Part shown: in pieces, positions 48,116 through 63,210 of the stretch
Numbering within the stretch: the first letter of the stretch is position 1
Layout: each line of letters starts with the position of its first letter
Assembly (NCBI GenBank): GCA_002794775.1
Contig: NBAY01000024.1
Span: forward strand, 248,001-312,000
Origin: Porodaedalea pini
Lineage: Eukaryota > Basidiomycota > Agaricomycetes > Hymenochaetales > Hymenochaetaceae
Reading direction: 5' to 3'
Length of the DNA stretch: 64,000 bases
Notes under the pieces: model-generated
The model's input: the letters and a program-made list of their open reading frames with translations, nothing else
Database searches by the model: none
What the model was told of the DNA's origin: nothing
Program-made: the position numbers and the translations under genes

Positions 48116-49980
48116 ATGTCTTACGTCCACGCCCAAGGACTTGGTCTTACCTCAGGCTCTCCGAAGCAAGGTATGGCGCGTGCACCGGTACCCATGGGTG
48201 TCGAGTCCATGTTTGAGAAGATCATGGATGTTGTGACAAAATCGGTGTGTATAGATTCTATTGCAGATTCCCTGAAGTACTGACGAGCAGTTTTACCCTC
48301 GTCGTCTAGGCCAGTGAGATCGCGGAACTCCGTCAGCAATGTGCTGAGCTGCGCATGGCGAACTCGAACCTGGAAAGATTGGTGAAAGATGCTACCATGG
48401 TAAGTCTTCTTTCCTTTAATAGAGTACTTTCGCTTTTATGCTCGTGATTTGGAGAATCCGGTGTGGGCTATCCTTCCCGCGACGCCGGAATGAGCAGTCT
48501 GTCGTCAATGTCAATTTATCGGTGCAATGATTACTTCAGATATCAAGTGCCGGAGTAACAGATGGGCTTCATAACATTGATTCTCCCACCTTTCGAGTCA
48601 GAATGTGCAACTTACCTCTAATTCGTGCGTTCTCAGACTGGATACCATTCAGGTGGCCATACTCCCGGCTTCATGACCCCCGTACCTGGCTCTCCGAAAA
48701 CGCGTGCAAAATCTCCCTTCCTCTCTCCAACCTCGATACCCGCGCTCGCAATCCCCCCGTCCATCTACGTCCCCTCGCCACTCGGCGACAACTCGCTCAC
48801 GGCCTTCCCCTTCAACGCACGCGAGATCCCCGGGTTTTACGTTGTCATCCCCGCAGGAGGGGCGGGCACGCGTCTGTGGCCACTCTCGCGGGAAGATCAT
48901 CCCAAGTTCCTCCTCGACGTGAGCCTGTGTGGGCGATCGCTTCTCCAGGCGACGTGGGACCGTCTACTGCCGCTTGCATCTGCTGTGCGCACTACCGTCG
49001 TTGCCGGCCCGGCACATGCAGCCTCCATCCGCAACCAGCTGCCGGACCTCCTCACGGGCAATCTATTCACTGAACCGGGACCAAAGGATTCGATGGCTGC
49101 TATCGGTCTGGCGGCAGCAGTCCTTGCGCGCCGCGACCCAGACGCGATTATCGGCTCGTTCGCTGCGGACCATATGATCCATGGCGACGACGCCTTCTTA
49201 TCCGCCGTCGCGGAGGCCGTAGAAGTTGCACGTCAAAACTATTTAGTCACAATCGGTATCGCACCCTCCCACCCCGCGACGGGCTTTGGATACGTACGCC
49301 TCGGCGAACGCCTTTCGCTCCCGAACGCACCGAACGCACGCCTCGTGGGAAGCTTCAAGGAGAAGCCCGACGCACGCACAGCCGCGACGTACCTTGCCAC
49401 AGGTAACTACCGCTGGAACGCCGGCATGTTCGTCACACGCGCAGCATTCCTCATGGAGCTGCTGCAGGAGTACAAACCCGAACTGCATGCAGGTCTGTCG
49501 CGCATTGCGGAGTGCTGGGACGACGAGGGCCTCCGACAGACCGCACTCAATGAGGTCTGGGCTAGGTTGGAGAAGATTCCGATTGACAATGCTGTTGCTG
49601 AGCCGGCTGCTGCGCAGGGACGCGTCGCAGTCGTGCCTGCGACATTTGGTTGGGATGATGTTGGAGATTTCTCATCCCTCTCCGAGATGCTGCCTGCAGA
49701 GGCCAACCAGCCGAAAGTTCTCGGCGATCAGCACCTTGGTACGTGCATCAGATTTTATGTATTGCATTCTCTAACGTTTGCTTTTGCAGTCCTCACGGAA
49801 CAAGTTGCTGGCGGTATCGTCGTGCCAGGCTCTGGGCGCCTCGTCGCATGCCTTGGCGTCGACGATCTCGTGATCGTGGATATGCCGGATGCGCTGATGG
49901 TAACGACACGCGCCCGGTCGCAGGAGGTGAAACGCCTGGTGAAGAAATGCAAGGATCAAGGATGGAAGTCCCTTTTATAG
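48116..49980 (+). CDS. ManC-like mannose-1-phosphate guanylyltransferase with coiled-coil N-terminus
   Basis: Exons 48116-48244, 48310-48399, 48637-49738 and 49790-49980 encode 503 residues. From about 140 it is a nucleotidyltransferase of the bacterial ManC/RfbM type: PAGGAGTRLWPLSREDHPKF is the nucleotide-binding signature, and FAADHMI, GFGYVRLGE, FKEKPD, YRWNAGMFV and FGWDDVGDF follow. Predicted reaction: GTP plus mannose-1-phosphate to GDP-mannose. The fungal essential enzyme (PSA1/VIG9) is a different, shorter subfamily, so this is a second type. The bacterial C-terminal isomerase (cupin) domain is absent. Residues 1-73, from two small exons, form a short coiled coil (EIAELRQQCAELRMANSNLE) not present in bacterial enzymes, followed by a Ser/Pro linker. 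Confidence 0.85.
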
Positions 49981-50477
49981 TTTCTTGGGATGAAGACAAT
50001 GTTATATACTCAAAGGACTATTGAAGACGAGGATGGGTCTCGCAACGTGGGAGGTACTGGACTTTCCGTTGAATTCTACTCGTCGTGTAGATATGCGCCA
50101 TAATCATGGACAATGCTGGTCTATGTCTGCAGTGCAGAATCTCCAGAGTTCATATCACATATCATTGCTTTGAAAACGGTATTACAGTAATTCTCGAAAT
50201 CGAAAGCAACATTTTTATCATCCTAATGAGCAGCTATGAGTCACTAGAAGCTTGATTGGGTTTGCGAGTGCTTTTTGACGCCTGGCAGGCTGCATCTGCT
50301 TGTTACGAGTAAATTATTGTGCTGTTCAGTGTTCAAAGTCTGATAGCGGACTCAGTCAGCCAAGGATCGGCAATGATCGTCGAGTCGATCTAGAATTCCT
50401 CGACTTCATCGTGAGCACGTGCTCACCATCGACTTGGACGTCAGTCCCGTACCTGCGTTCATAATATCATATACTCA
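49981..50477. other. Intergenic, nothing recognised
   Basis: About 500 bp between two plus-strand genes. Holds the 3' UTR of the first and the promoter of the second; no repeat or RNA gene seen. Confidence 0.4.
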
Positions 50478-52500
50478 ATGCCTTTTCTCGACCTCCCGCT
50501 CGAGCTACTCCCGCTCATCGTCAAACATTTACTCAGACCGCATCATCTCGCTCAGGCATGCCTCGTCAGCAAGGACTTCTACTCATACACTGTCCCGCAG
50601 CTGTACGAGCGAACAACGATCTTCGCGTGGCATAAGGAAGGGAAGAAGAAAGTAAGCGGAAGCGTGTTTCTGATCGCATGTGCGATTCTGAACAGCGGTC
50701 TATATTCAACAGGCAACGCAGCTCCTTTGGACATTGGCAAACTGCCCAAAGCTCGCCCGTTATGTTCGCAGACTCGGTAAACGTTCTTCAAGCTGCTCCC
50801 GAAACGCTCCAGAAGCTCACGAAGTTGATTACTTATAGAATTGCGTGACTTCCCGAAGGCTATTTCCCGCGACAGTGCAAACGAGCTCACTCAACTCTGC
50901 GTCCTAGCCCTCTCAAATTGCGTTAATCTCACGTCATGCACCTGGACGCGAGACGGTTCTCTCAAGGACGACATTCTCGAGGTTTTATCTCAGTGTCCAT
51001 CCCTAGACACTCTCGAGATCAATGGCCGCCATGCGCATAATTATGATCCCTTGTTGCTAAACAAATTTGAGAGTCTGCGCAAGATAAGTGTAATCATGCC
51101 GAGCGCGGAGGTCGTGCACGTCCTTCCCGGATTCTTCCAACAGAACTACGAGACACTGCAGGAGCTGACGATCATTTGCAAGGTGCGTTTGTTCGAAATG
51201 TACTTAGCAAAGTTGCCGTGTCTGAACTCATTATTATGCAGTTCACATCTGTTGTTACAGATACCTGGCTTCAATCAATGGCGCCTTCGTTATCCCGCCT
51301 GAAGAAACTCCATCTAGCAGGATGCCCAAAGATTACCCACCACGGAATCATTGACCTGCTCAGTGCCAACACTGCTGGTATCGTCGACCTCGCACTCGAG
51401 GGCGTCTCTCCGTCTTTCGTACGTCTGCTCTTCGTTGGGTTTCCTGCTTTCTCCTTTCTGCCTTTTTTTGCGATTACCCTCCTATCCTCTACTTATTCTT
51501 ATGTATGGCATTGATGTGCGATGTAAAACAATGTCTAGGATATGAAAGACCTCGCCGCGTGCAGTTCACATTCACTATCACGGCTTTCTTCTATCACTCT
51601 CACCTTTCCCGTCGTCGGTGTCACCCGCTCCTGGCTATCCAACGTCGAGATGCTCCTCTTCAACGCGCTTGCTCTCAGACAGCTCCATCTCTATGCCTCA
51701 GGCGACCAGCTCGCAAACCCGTTGTCCCTTGATGCCGAGTTCGTACGGCGATTTGTCGAAAGACACAGGGAGAGCCTGACGAGGTTCGCAGTGCTCCGAC
51801 TGCCCATAAACACTCTAGCACTTGAGTTTGTTGTGCGGAATGCAAAAAAGCTCGAGCAACTCCTTGTAAGCATGTGGAGGAATGATCTGGTGCGTTTTTC
51901 TCGTTCGTCTGTAAGTAACAAGGTGAAAGACTGCTCACAACTTGCGCTGTAGAGCAAGCTCGGCGCCATTATTGCACTATCCAGCACACTACGTACACTG
52001 CACGTAACATACGCATATAATACTGTTGCCAACCGTGCTAGCATCGTATCCTCCGATTCCGACAGCTTATCTTCTTCTAATGGCGATGACGGCAATGGTG
52101 AAGAAGAGGGAGAAGACCTTTTCCTAGCACATTCACAGTCTTCCGATCGCTTCACCTCGGGTACGCAGAACCCGCTGCCCTCGATGGCTGAGCTAGAGAT
52201 GCTTGCTAGTCAGTTCGGAGGCAGCGTCACGCAGTTCGGCGTCCAGACTCGTGTGTGGCAGGTAAGTCTCAGTCTCCCGTCCCAGTCTTTCACTTTCTCC
52301 CTCTCCTCGAGTCCATTCAACTCCTATATACATATTTTCTTCATGGCACTGGCACTGACACCGATGCGTTATGATTGCAGATAGAGCGCATCCCCGCCGT
52401 GGACGAAACCGACTCGGAAGTGCGTCCGTATGGGACCGCGAGGCTGGTGCCGTACGAAAGTCCGGAAGTACCTGATGTCTTCCTTGTCGTGCGGACATGA
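50478..52500 (+). CDS. F-box protein with leucine-rich-repeat-like region
   Basis: Seven exons (50478-50651, 50713-50776, 50839-51182, 51242-51418, 51539-51889, 51953-52261, 52381-52500) encode 512 residues. Residues 2-45 are an F-box (LDLPLELLPLIVKHLLRPHH, ACLVSKDFYSYTVPQLYERT) that would bind Skp1 in an SCF ubiquitin ligase. The rest shows irregular leucine-rich repeats, for example SLSRLKKLHLAGCPKITHHG and LDTLEINGRHAHNYDPLLLN, suited to substrate recognition. An acidic Ser/Asp/Glu loop (SSDSDSLSSSNGDD) lies near 400. Such F-box genes are strongly expanded in Agaricomycetes; the target is unknown. Confidence 0.85.
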
Positions 52501-52699
52501 CCAACATCAGATATACCTCTAGAGATTGTATGCAGTGACTGCAGAAACCTTTCCACGTTCAAGTCCGTACATCTACAAATACACACCGAGATTTCAACGC
52601 CCCCGCGCGAGCTAAAAGCAAAAGACCAAAGGCGTGTCTCCAGCCGCCCGGTCTTCAGATACCACTTTCCGCACACGCCTCCGCATCAATCGATACAGC

Positions 52700-54691
52700 T
52701 CAACATTTGATAAAATTACCGACGATCATACTCGGAATACCGACCATATCTCGTCGTATCGTAAACGAGAAGCAGCAGCTCACGAACCCGTCCTCGTTCT
52801 TCTCGTTCTTCGTGCTGAAGTTCGACTTGCGGTGCGATACGGGCGTGCTGTACCCGGATGATGGCAGATTGATGACCGGCTTGAAGCGCAGGACGCAGGA
52901 CGTCAGCACTGCTTTTTGCGAGGAGTCGAACGCGACTTGACCGTATTTCTGAGACATATCGAATTGAGTGTGCTGAAAGAATAAAAAAGACGAAACAAGA
53001 TTGTTTACCTCCCAGTAGTTGACTGCCGACTCCTCTGCCATTACCTCGTAAATGCATAGCCTCCCCTGTTCAAGTCTACCTTCAGTAACGAGGAATAGAG
53101 GATAAATCTGCTACTCACATCTCGCAGCATGTAATCATCGACTCCGACAAGCTCGGCGAACTCTCTATTCCCTTTAATGATCTCGCCTGTTCTCCGCCAT
53201 AGACATGCGGGAACAGCCATTGAGGAGAATACTCGATCATAGTCAAGCAGAAGGCGCTCGAAGGCTTCTTCGATAAAGACGAGATCCTGATGGGAAATGT
53301 AAGATGAAGTCGGATAACAAGTATGGAGGAGCAAGTACCATATCTCTCAGCGTCTGTGCTACTGCCTAACATAATTCCCCGTCAGCTATGTGATCAACAG
53401 AAATATTCGTCTTCCATACTCTAAATTTTGGACGTAAAATAGAGAGTGGCTGTAATATTTGTTGTTTCGAGTCCTGCGATACGCTGTGTAAAAAGTGACC
53501 ATAGGATCATACCATGATGAATATTACGAGGCTTGCCGATTGACTCACTTCCTGTCCATCCATTTGGATAGTCTCGCGTAGCCTTTGACATAGTTATAAG
53601 GCTTCAATAGTCCAGCCTCGTATTTTGCTTGGATGACACGATTCAGACGCTCATTGGGCGAGCCCGTCCCTTGATCTGCAGCAATGAGCAGGAAGCGCTC
53701 CTTCTTCGTCGCAGATGGAAGTATGGGCTGCACGTTCTCCTTGGGCTTCGGCTGCTCCAAGCTCGGGTCGATCACTGACGCAGGTACGTCTTGTTCCGGT
53801 TGGTTTGCCTGAGACTCTTGAAGGGGTGGGAAGGATGTACTGTTACTGTCAGATAAGGGCAGTTGTTGAGATGGATAGGTTGGGGGTTGTTGCTGCTGCT
53901 GCTGCTGCACAGAAAGGCTGCTGAGACCCGAGGGTGTTTGAGCTTGCGGTGGACCGAAGAATGATTGCTCATCCAAGTTTTCAAGGAACTCCCTTTATTA
54001 CTCATCAGAGAATCAACGAGAAATTTTCGGCAGGACAGACGCACGTGAGAAAGGAGAATTCGTTGTTCGTCGCACTCGAATCGACGGGGAAGCCGTAGTT
54101 GTTCATTCCCATGCCCACATTCCACGGCATGATCGTCGACGCATCCGTACCGAGACCGTAGTTCTCTAGTGATGGGGGGAAAGCACCCTCAGAGCCCTGA
54201 GAAGCGCCAGAGATCAGCCGAGCGGGCTCACGTTGCAGACTTCTTGACGGATCCGCATTCATGGGGGAGACACTGCCTCCCACTGCAGATGTTGTTTCGC
54301 CAGGCTTGAGTACCGCACCAGTCGGTGGAGGTTTTCGTTCGTCATGACATAGATGGCCGATATCCCGTTTGACACTGACCGTTCAAAATCATTTTGAGCC
54401 TGCTCGAGAAGAGCACAAGTATGGTTGAACTAGCTGTAACACGCACCAACGCTTGCACGGCCTGCTATCGTCACATGTCATATGGCTCCGTCGACAGTAC
54501 ACACACGCATGGTTGACCTTCCTCCGCTTTCCGTTCTTGTTCTTTTTCTTTCCTCCCTGCGAATCGTCGTCGTCGCCGTCCATCGACTCATTCGGCGCCA
54601 GCGTCGGCAAACTTGATGTTGACATTATTTGATGTTCCATTTGCAAGCCAGATAACATAGACCCGGGATAGTTATTTGGTGGCACCGACAT
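52700..54691 (-). CDS. Zn(II)2Cys6 + PAS transcription factor, ERT1/AcuK type
   Basis: Exons 54447-54691, 54045-54374, 53549-53992, 53420-53483, 53339-53365, 53119-53286, 53009-53065 and 52700-52948 encode 527 residues. The zinc cluster is at 63-91 (ACVYCRRSHMTCDD...CKRCVKRDIGHLC), with all six cysteines in C-x2-C-x6-C spacing; the short intron within it had to be removed to see the last two. A poly-Gln run sits mid-protein. Conserved blocks follow (QAKYEAGLLKPYNYVKGYAR, FERLLLDYDRVFSSM) and a PAS domain (MAVPACLWRRTGEIIKGN... and CCFSFTIRRDMVGIPSMIVG). ERT1/RDS2/AcuK factors switch on gluconeogenesis and non-fermentable carbon genes. Homologues I recall have longer N-termini, and an open, splice-flanked stretch upstream (about 54780-54912) could be an extra exon. 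Confidence 0.88.
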
Positions 54692-55732
54692 GAGGCTTAG
54701 CTACCTGTACTTGAAGACGTGGTAGTGATGGCCGGACTGTAAGCTCAACTGTTTGAAAGCTCTGTGCTTAGCGTGCTCTAACCTCCGAAGAAAGGCATCC
54801 CACTCTCACGATGTCATTAGGAGCGTCGATCTTCATCTGATCTTCCTCGAAGGTCTGGGACCCATAACCATTACTAGTACTACCTGCAGCAGTGCTGGTT
54901 GTAGAATTCTCTGAATATTAATGAATGTATTACTCTGCCTGATAACAAGCGAAGTTAATGATAATCTTCATGATCGTGTACTTTCCTGATACAGCCCTTA
55001 CATCCATCTTTATACGACCTCGTAGCTATTAGTTAACAAACCTTAATTATTACTCTGCCAGGAGCTCTAAGCTGTAATGGACTTTGCAAAAGTAGTTCTG
55101 TCTTGAACTCAATCTAATGGCCTATAGCTGAGCTCAATTCTCGCTCCGAGTCGTCACTGACTGTAGATTGTATGATTTGTAGAAGTCCGGGCCGTAGTTT
55201 GACAGTAACAACAGGGTCTGTGCAGAAGGGCAATGCAAAACTTCGCTGAATCCACGGATGTACGTAGGCAAAAATGACTACTACCCGCCCACCACCTTTG
55301 TTACTTATTTTTCTCATCCAAGCTCATTACCACTGTGTTTCCAGGACTACAGCTACCTAGAAGTTATCGACAGCAGAACATACGTCGACGACTAAATAAA
55401 TCATGTTCAAAATTCACTGCCGACGGCAAAACACAGGGAAAAGATCTAAGAATCGGATAGACAGAAGGTAGACACTCGGACGAGCATGAGAGGTTGTGGT
55501 ATATATAGCTTCTTCAATCTGCTACTTTGGCTAACTAGTATATCTGCAAACACGTCACGGTGCTGCCGGCAATTCGTGGTGCTATCGTACAAACTCCGGA
55601 GGAAAATGAGGTCATAGCTAATCGTGAATCGAAATGGAAGAAAGGAATTACAGGAAGGAAGCGAAGTATGGATTCAGGGCGTGAGTTTTAAGAAAGTATG
55701 AGGTCAGGATCAAAAAAAGGGTGTAAGGTTAT
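54692..55732. other. Intergenic / possible extra ERT1 exon
   Basis: About 1 kb upstream of the ERT1-type gene and downstream of the beta-glucosidase. On the minus strand, about 54780-54912 is open in one frame and flanked by an acceptor-like attcag and a donor-like gttaga; it may be a 5' exon or leader. The rest shows no feature. Confidence 0.35.
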
Positions 55733-58655
<2,923 letters not shown>

Positions 58656-58826
58656 CGTGTAAAGTTGTCGCGGGCTGTTATTTCTTGCGGGGGGAATGTA
58701 CGAGGAAAGAGGTGTATTATATATTCCAGGCGCAGTCCGACAAATATCCGAGGGGTCGGGAGAACCTCGGCTTCCACTTTCAGATCTTCCTTGCGCATCT
58801 CTTGATTCCCTTCGCTCTCCACCACC
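58656..58826. promoter_or_regulatory. Compact bidirectional promoter, candidate CreA/Mig1 site and TATA
   Basis: Only 171 bp separate the ATGs of the beta-glucosidase (minus) and the oxidoreductase (plus). It contains GCGGGGGGAA at 58687-58696, which fits the carbon-repressor SYGGRG consensus, and TATTATATATT at 58715-58725. Co-regulation by sugar is inferred from this layout. Confidence 0.5.
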
Positions 58827-60199
58827 ATGGCCCTCGAGTCCGCTGCAGCAGATAGTACGCCCACTGCCATCGCCATCCTAGGCGCTGGAATATTCGCTAA
58901 GGAAGGTCTGTACATGCATCTTTTGCATATAAGAAATCACGAAGATTCACCGTCACTGCAGCTCACCTGCCGGCCGTCGCCGCGCTAGGGAATAAAGTTA
59001 TTCTACGAGCCGTCTACTCTCGTTCGCATAAGTCTGCGTCCGAGCTAGCAGAAGCCGCTAAGACAACCTTGCAGCTCGAAACTCCGCCCAAAATCTATTC
59101 TGACGACACCGACTCCGGATCAACGCTTGATGCGCTCCTTGTTCGCACAGACATCGCAGCCGTGATCGTCGCGCTCCCGATCACCACACAGCCCGCAATT
59201 ATTATAAAATGTCTTCAAGCCGGCAAACACGTCCTATCGGAAAAGCCCATCGCACCGGATGTAAAATCGGGTCTCAGTATTATCTCATCATATGAGAAAG
59301 AGTTTAAAGCAAAGGGTATCATCTGGCGCGTCGCAGAAAACTACGAGGCGGAGCCAGGTTATCGAAAGGCTGCCGAGGCAATCAGGCAGGGCAAGATAGG
59401 AACGGTCCGGTTCTTCAGGCTCACAGCAGTCGGTTTCGTGGACAAGGACGGCAAGTATTACAAGACCCCGTGGCGCACCGTGCCTGATGTGCGTATTTCC
59501 CTGATTTGCGAGAGGAATGAAACTGACAAACTCGTTCACGTCTGCGCTTCCAGTACCAAGGCGGTTTTCTCGTAGGTCTTTTCATTTTATCCTTGACCCA
59601 CGTTTCCGGGAATTAATATGACACGTACGCAGCTTGACGGAGGTGTTCACTCCGTCGCGTTGCTGCGCATTCTGCTGCCCGATCCGCTCAAGCAAGTCAC
59701 ATCCTTCGCATCTCTCTCCAAGCCACATCTTCCGCCGCATGACACAATCACCGCCCTGATATCCTGCACCTCCCCTTCCGACGCGTCGAGCGAGCCCAAG
59801 GACAAGAAGGCACACGGCATCTTCGAGCTGAGTTTCGCCTCGCCTGCACCTTCCCGCTCAAAAGTCGGGAACACAACGATCGTTACCGGTGACAAGGGCT
59901 GGCTCCAGATTGACACGGGCGTGAAAGTTGGGGAGAAGAGCGTGGTACGCGTGACTCTTCACGTTGTTACACATGAACAGAAGAAGGAAGGCGATGTGAT
60001 CGAGGAAAAGGAGGAAATCATTGACGAGGAGCAGAGGAGCATCGAGTTGGAGATCTTAAATTTCCTAAACGCGCTGAAAGGTGCGGACGACGGACTTGGA
60101 GATCCCCGTGATGCACTCTTAGACGTCGCTGTCATTCAGGCGGCGCTAAAGAGCGAGGGCGCATCGGTCGACCTGGAGAAGTTGGTCCGGGAGGGCTGA
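58827..60199 (+). CDS. Gfo/Idh/MocA-family NAD(P)-dependent oxidoreductase
   Basis: Exons 58827-58905, 58962-59488, 59554-59571 and 59633-60199 encode 396 residues; the third exon is 18 nt. The Rossmann start AIAILGAGIFAKEAHLPAVA holds the G-x-G-x-x-(A/G) dinucleotide motif. LSEKPIAPD (the EKP lysine of the family) and YQGGFLLDGGVHSV in the C-terminal substrate domain, with the conserved D-x-G-x-H, confirm the family. Members oxidise or reduce sugars, inositols or dihydrodiols; the substrate here is unknown. The divergent promoter shared with a beta-glucosidase hints at a sugar substrate. Confidence 0.9.
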
Positions 60200-62482
60200 G
60201 AAGCAACGCTCTGACACAGAGACTAAGGTGGAGATATGAAGATTTACCAATCAAATTGTAATAGTAGAGCAGATTTTTTTCCGACTTGATTTTTGATGTC
60301 CACCTTCTCTGCGCGACGCAGTTACTTTGGCGCATCGTTCCTCCGAAATTGAGCGCCTAATCGACTATAGGCTGGCGAGTGTCGACTTTCGGCGCACCGA
60401 CCCGCATGCGGTCACCTGCCAGACTCGAAAACTCGAAGCTCCAACCCATCCGCTCAGACACAATGCAACGGCAACTGCGTTCCGAGCGACCGACTATATT
60501 GAAAAAAAAACTGCTAGTCCCACGTACAACGGGCCCGCGAGCAATCGACCTATTCTCAGCTATCACGGATCGTCCTGCGCGGAAACGCATCTACATCTAC
60601 GGTAGCAAGCTGACGCCCGGTTCCGAATTGACTGGTTTCTACCCATGGTCTGGATAAGAATAGCAGAAAGCTTCTTTCTGAGTGTGCTTCTCCTGGTGCG
60701 TGGGCGTGTGAGAGGATTGCGAATACGTGCGCAAGCTGTCAGGCTTGAGTCTCTCTTTCGGGAGGAGCAAGCTCGCTAGATGACTTTGGACACGTTCGCC
60801 CACGGATAATAGACAGTAGCACTGTCACTGAGCACTCACAGCATGACATCCGGGTTTCTCTCCGGCTGACTGCTGCAGTAGTTATGCTCCCGCCTCGAGG
60901 CAAGATTTCTGCATTACGCATTTCTCGTGAGCGAGGATATTCCGAGTCACTGCGATACGGTGATGGTCGTACGCTTCGCACACCGAACAAGGCTTCTTCT
61001 TCTTCTTGAGAGCTTTCTTCTGAGTCGTTGAGCGCGACTTGAAGCTACTCCGCTTCGTCTTCTGTTGCAGTGTCCACTTGCTCAGAACCCTATTTCTATC
61101 TTCTCGTATATATCATGCGGAGAAACTCCATCGCTGGGAACAAATCTCGGGATCTCATGAGTATGACCTCAGCGAAGAAATTTGTGAGAGCACGCAAGTA
61201 TACTGACCTACGGCCGGGGGAAAGTTGCGTTAAGTGGCTTCTCGAGCTGTCTGTCCCGGATCGTCCCTCCCGATTAGATTGTATCACTGAGGAAGAAAAG
61301 GAAGTCTGTAGGGTCTGCCTGCGCCTTGGAGATAGTCCGGAATAATGAAGGTTTCGCGTACGTGGTTGAGGCGAAGGTTGAGGTTCACTTCCCGCTTGCT
61401 CGTATCAGAAGCATGCGCTTGCGCTTGAGAAAGGGCTTCGGTTGGATACTGCGGAATAATTATGCGTGTTCTAATGCGCGAGTCGTATTTGGGGAAGAGG
61501 CACTCGCCTCATGATCATGGCACCATGACATACGGAGTTTCCTCTACTGCATCCTCGAGTCTGCATGAAAAAGCAAACACTCGAAATGAATTAGCAGTCA
61601 TTTATGACTTTTAAGTCCACATTTCCTTGAACGACTCTAAGCTCTTTGAGGCCGGCGTGTTTCGAGAGCTGTTCGCTAGAAAGGTGTAGGTCGAGTCAAT
61701 ATTGGAGTTCAGAAACAAGGACGCGACGCGACGCGCATAACGATCGACAGCCACTGCACAGCAACTCGGCTGCTTGAATCCACAGACACCAATAAATCAG
61801 TCAGACCGACTCATTTCTTCTGCAACTTCTAGTTCTGCCTCAATCATCCTGAACTGAAGTGGTAAAGGTACATTCTATGGCTCCGCCGCTTTCCCTGCGA
61901 GCCAAACGGTGGCGGACTATCATTGTAACACTGCCCATCATCGGCGCAACCTCTCGTTCGTCTTCCTTCCCGCCGCCCTTCGTATCATCATTATCTGACC
62001 AGTAAATGATGTTTTGCAACTCTGTGAAACCTAACGTCACTGTCTCTTATTTACATATGCCAGTGGTGCTGTACCAACGCTTGGTCACGGGTACACCGCA
62101 GCGGACCATTCCCCACGCACCTCCGCCACTGCCTAAGAAATCAGACGTTGTAATGAACAGCCCGAAGAAACGCAGTAATTAAGGAAGCCTCGTAATGCGT
62201 ACGAGGAAGATACCAAAGTAGAGTAAGCCCATACAATTCACACCTCTTTGTCGTACTCAATGGTCGCCGATTTGTGTTGTATGATCTTTAGGCCTTAGAG
62301 GGTGGTGGGTTGGACACTATGCACTCAAACAGAAATTGGATATGAAGTCGGACGAACAATCTAGTATTTCCGGTGTTCCTGCCTGACAATCGGATACACT
62401 ACACCCATCGTGTCCTATGCATCGTTTCTGCTCTAAACGCTCTCTCCCCACCGAGTCTAATGTAACCAGTACAAATTCCCTG
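60200..62482. other. 2.3-kb region without a supported gene
   Basis: Several frames of 60-92 codons on both strands (for example 61070-61345 plus) carry no recognisable domain and no consistent intron pattern. No inverted repeats or RNA genes were recognised. It could contain a long non-coding transcript or a rapidly evolving gene, which I cannot show. Confidence 0.35.
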
Positions 62483-63013
62483 TTACTTCTCTGGCGCGGC
62501 GGGAGCTGGGATGACGGCAAGACGTGTGCCGGGGACACGCGCAGGGTTGAAAGACCGGTCGCAGTCCGCGTAGGCAGCACCCAAACCAAAGCCAGTGGAA
62601 AGTGCTATCGGCCATGTACGTCCTGTTAGCCGCGTAGATAGTAACGAATGAGTTCATACTACTGAATATAAGGGAGGAAATTGAAGCACGTACTCCGGAA
62701 GAGAATGACCGAGGCGACGACACCGACGCTGAGTCCGACACCGCTGTTACATATATGTTGTTAGCATATTCTTCGCTGTTTGGTAGAAAGAATACACACG
62801 CTTTCACTACAAGATCAGCCACTGTATTTCCATTGCAAAATAAACAAGTCAACTATTAGTCCGTGTCCGTGTCGCACTGCGCGCATCGGAACTCACAGCA
62901 TCTATCATACTGAAGCGTTCACGATGTCAGGTGACGCAGTTGCATGATTAAAAAAGGGGCGTGCTCACCTTCTGAGCAACGATGTTCTCGCTCGATGTTT
63001 TCGGCTCGGACAT
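62483..63013 (-). CDS. MIC10: MICOS complex subunit Mic10
   Basis: Five exons (62969-63013, 62897-62909, 62800-62821, 62694-62743, 62483-62622) encode 89 residues. The second exon is 13 nt and the third 22 nt, so the gene is invisible to a plain frame search. Mic10 bends the inner mitochondrial membrane at crista junctions. Diagnostic parts are AQKYDRCLADLVVKA, the first membrane helix with its glycine motif (GVGLSVGVVASVILFRRR), TWPIALSTGFGLGAAYADCD with the second glycine-rich helix, and SFNPARVPGTR. Length and two-helix hairpin fit the family exactly. Divergent from the membrane-protein gene at 63211. Confidence 0.93.
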
Positions 63014-63210
63014 TGCGTTCGTATGTTGTGGAAGGTGTACTGGTCGTAGGGAGCAATGACGAGAGATGCGGCTGGAATAGGCATGTTAAGCTCACGATCT
63101 GGATATGGTAAGCCGGCCGACGCGTGACGTCTGTAAATCGGCGCGCTAGGGTGTCTGCTAATGAAACCGATCATTGACTCTTGTTCTCCAACCGCCATCA
63201 TCACTTTGTT

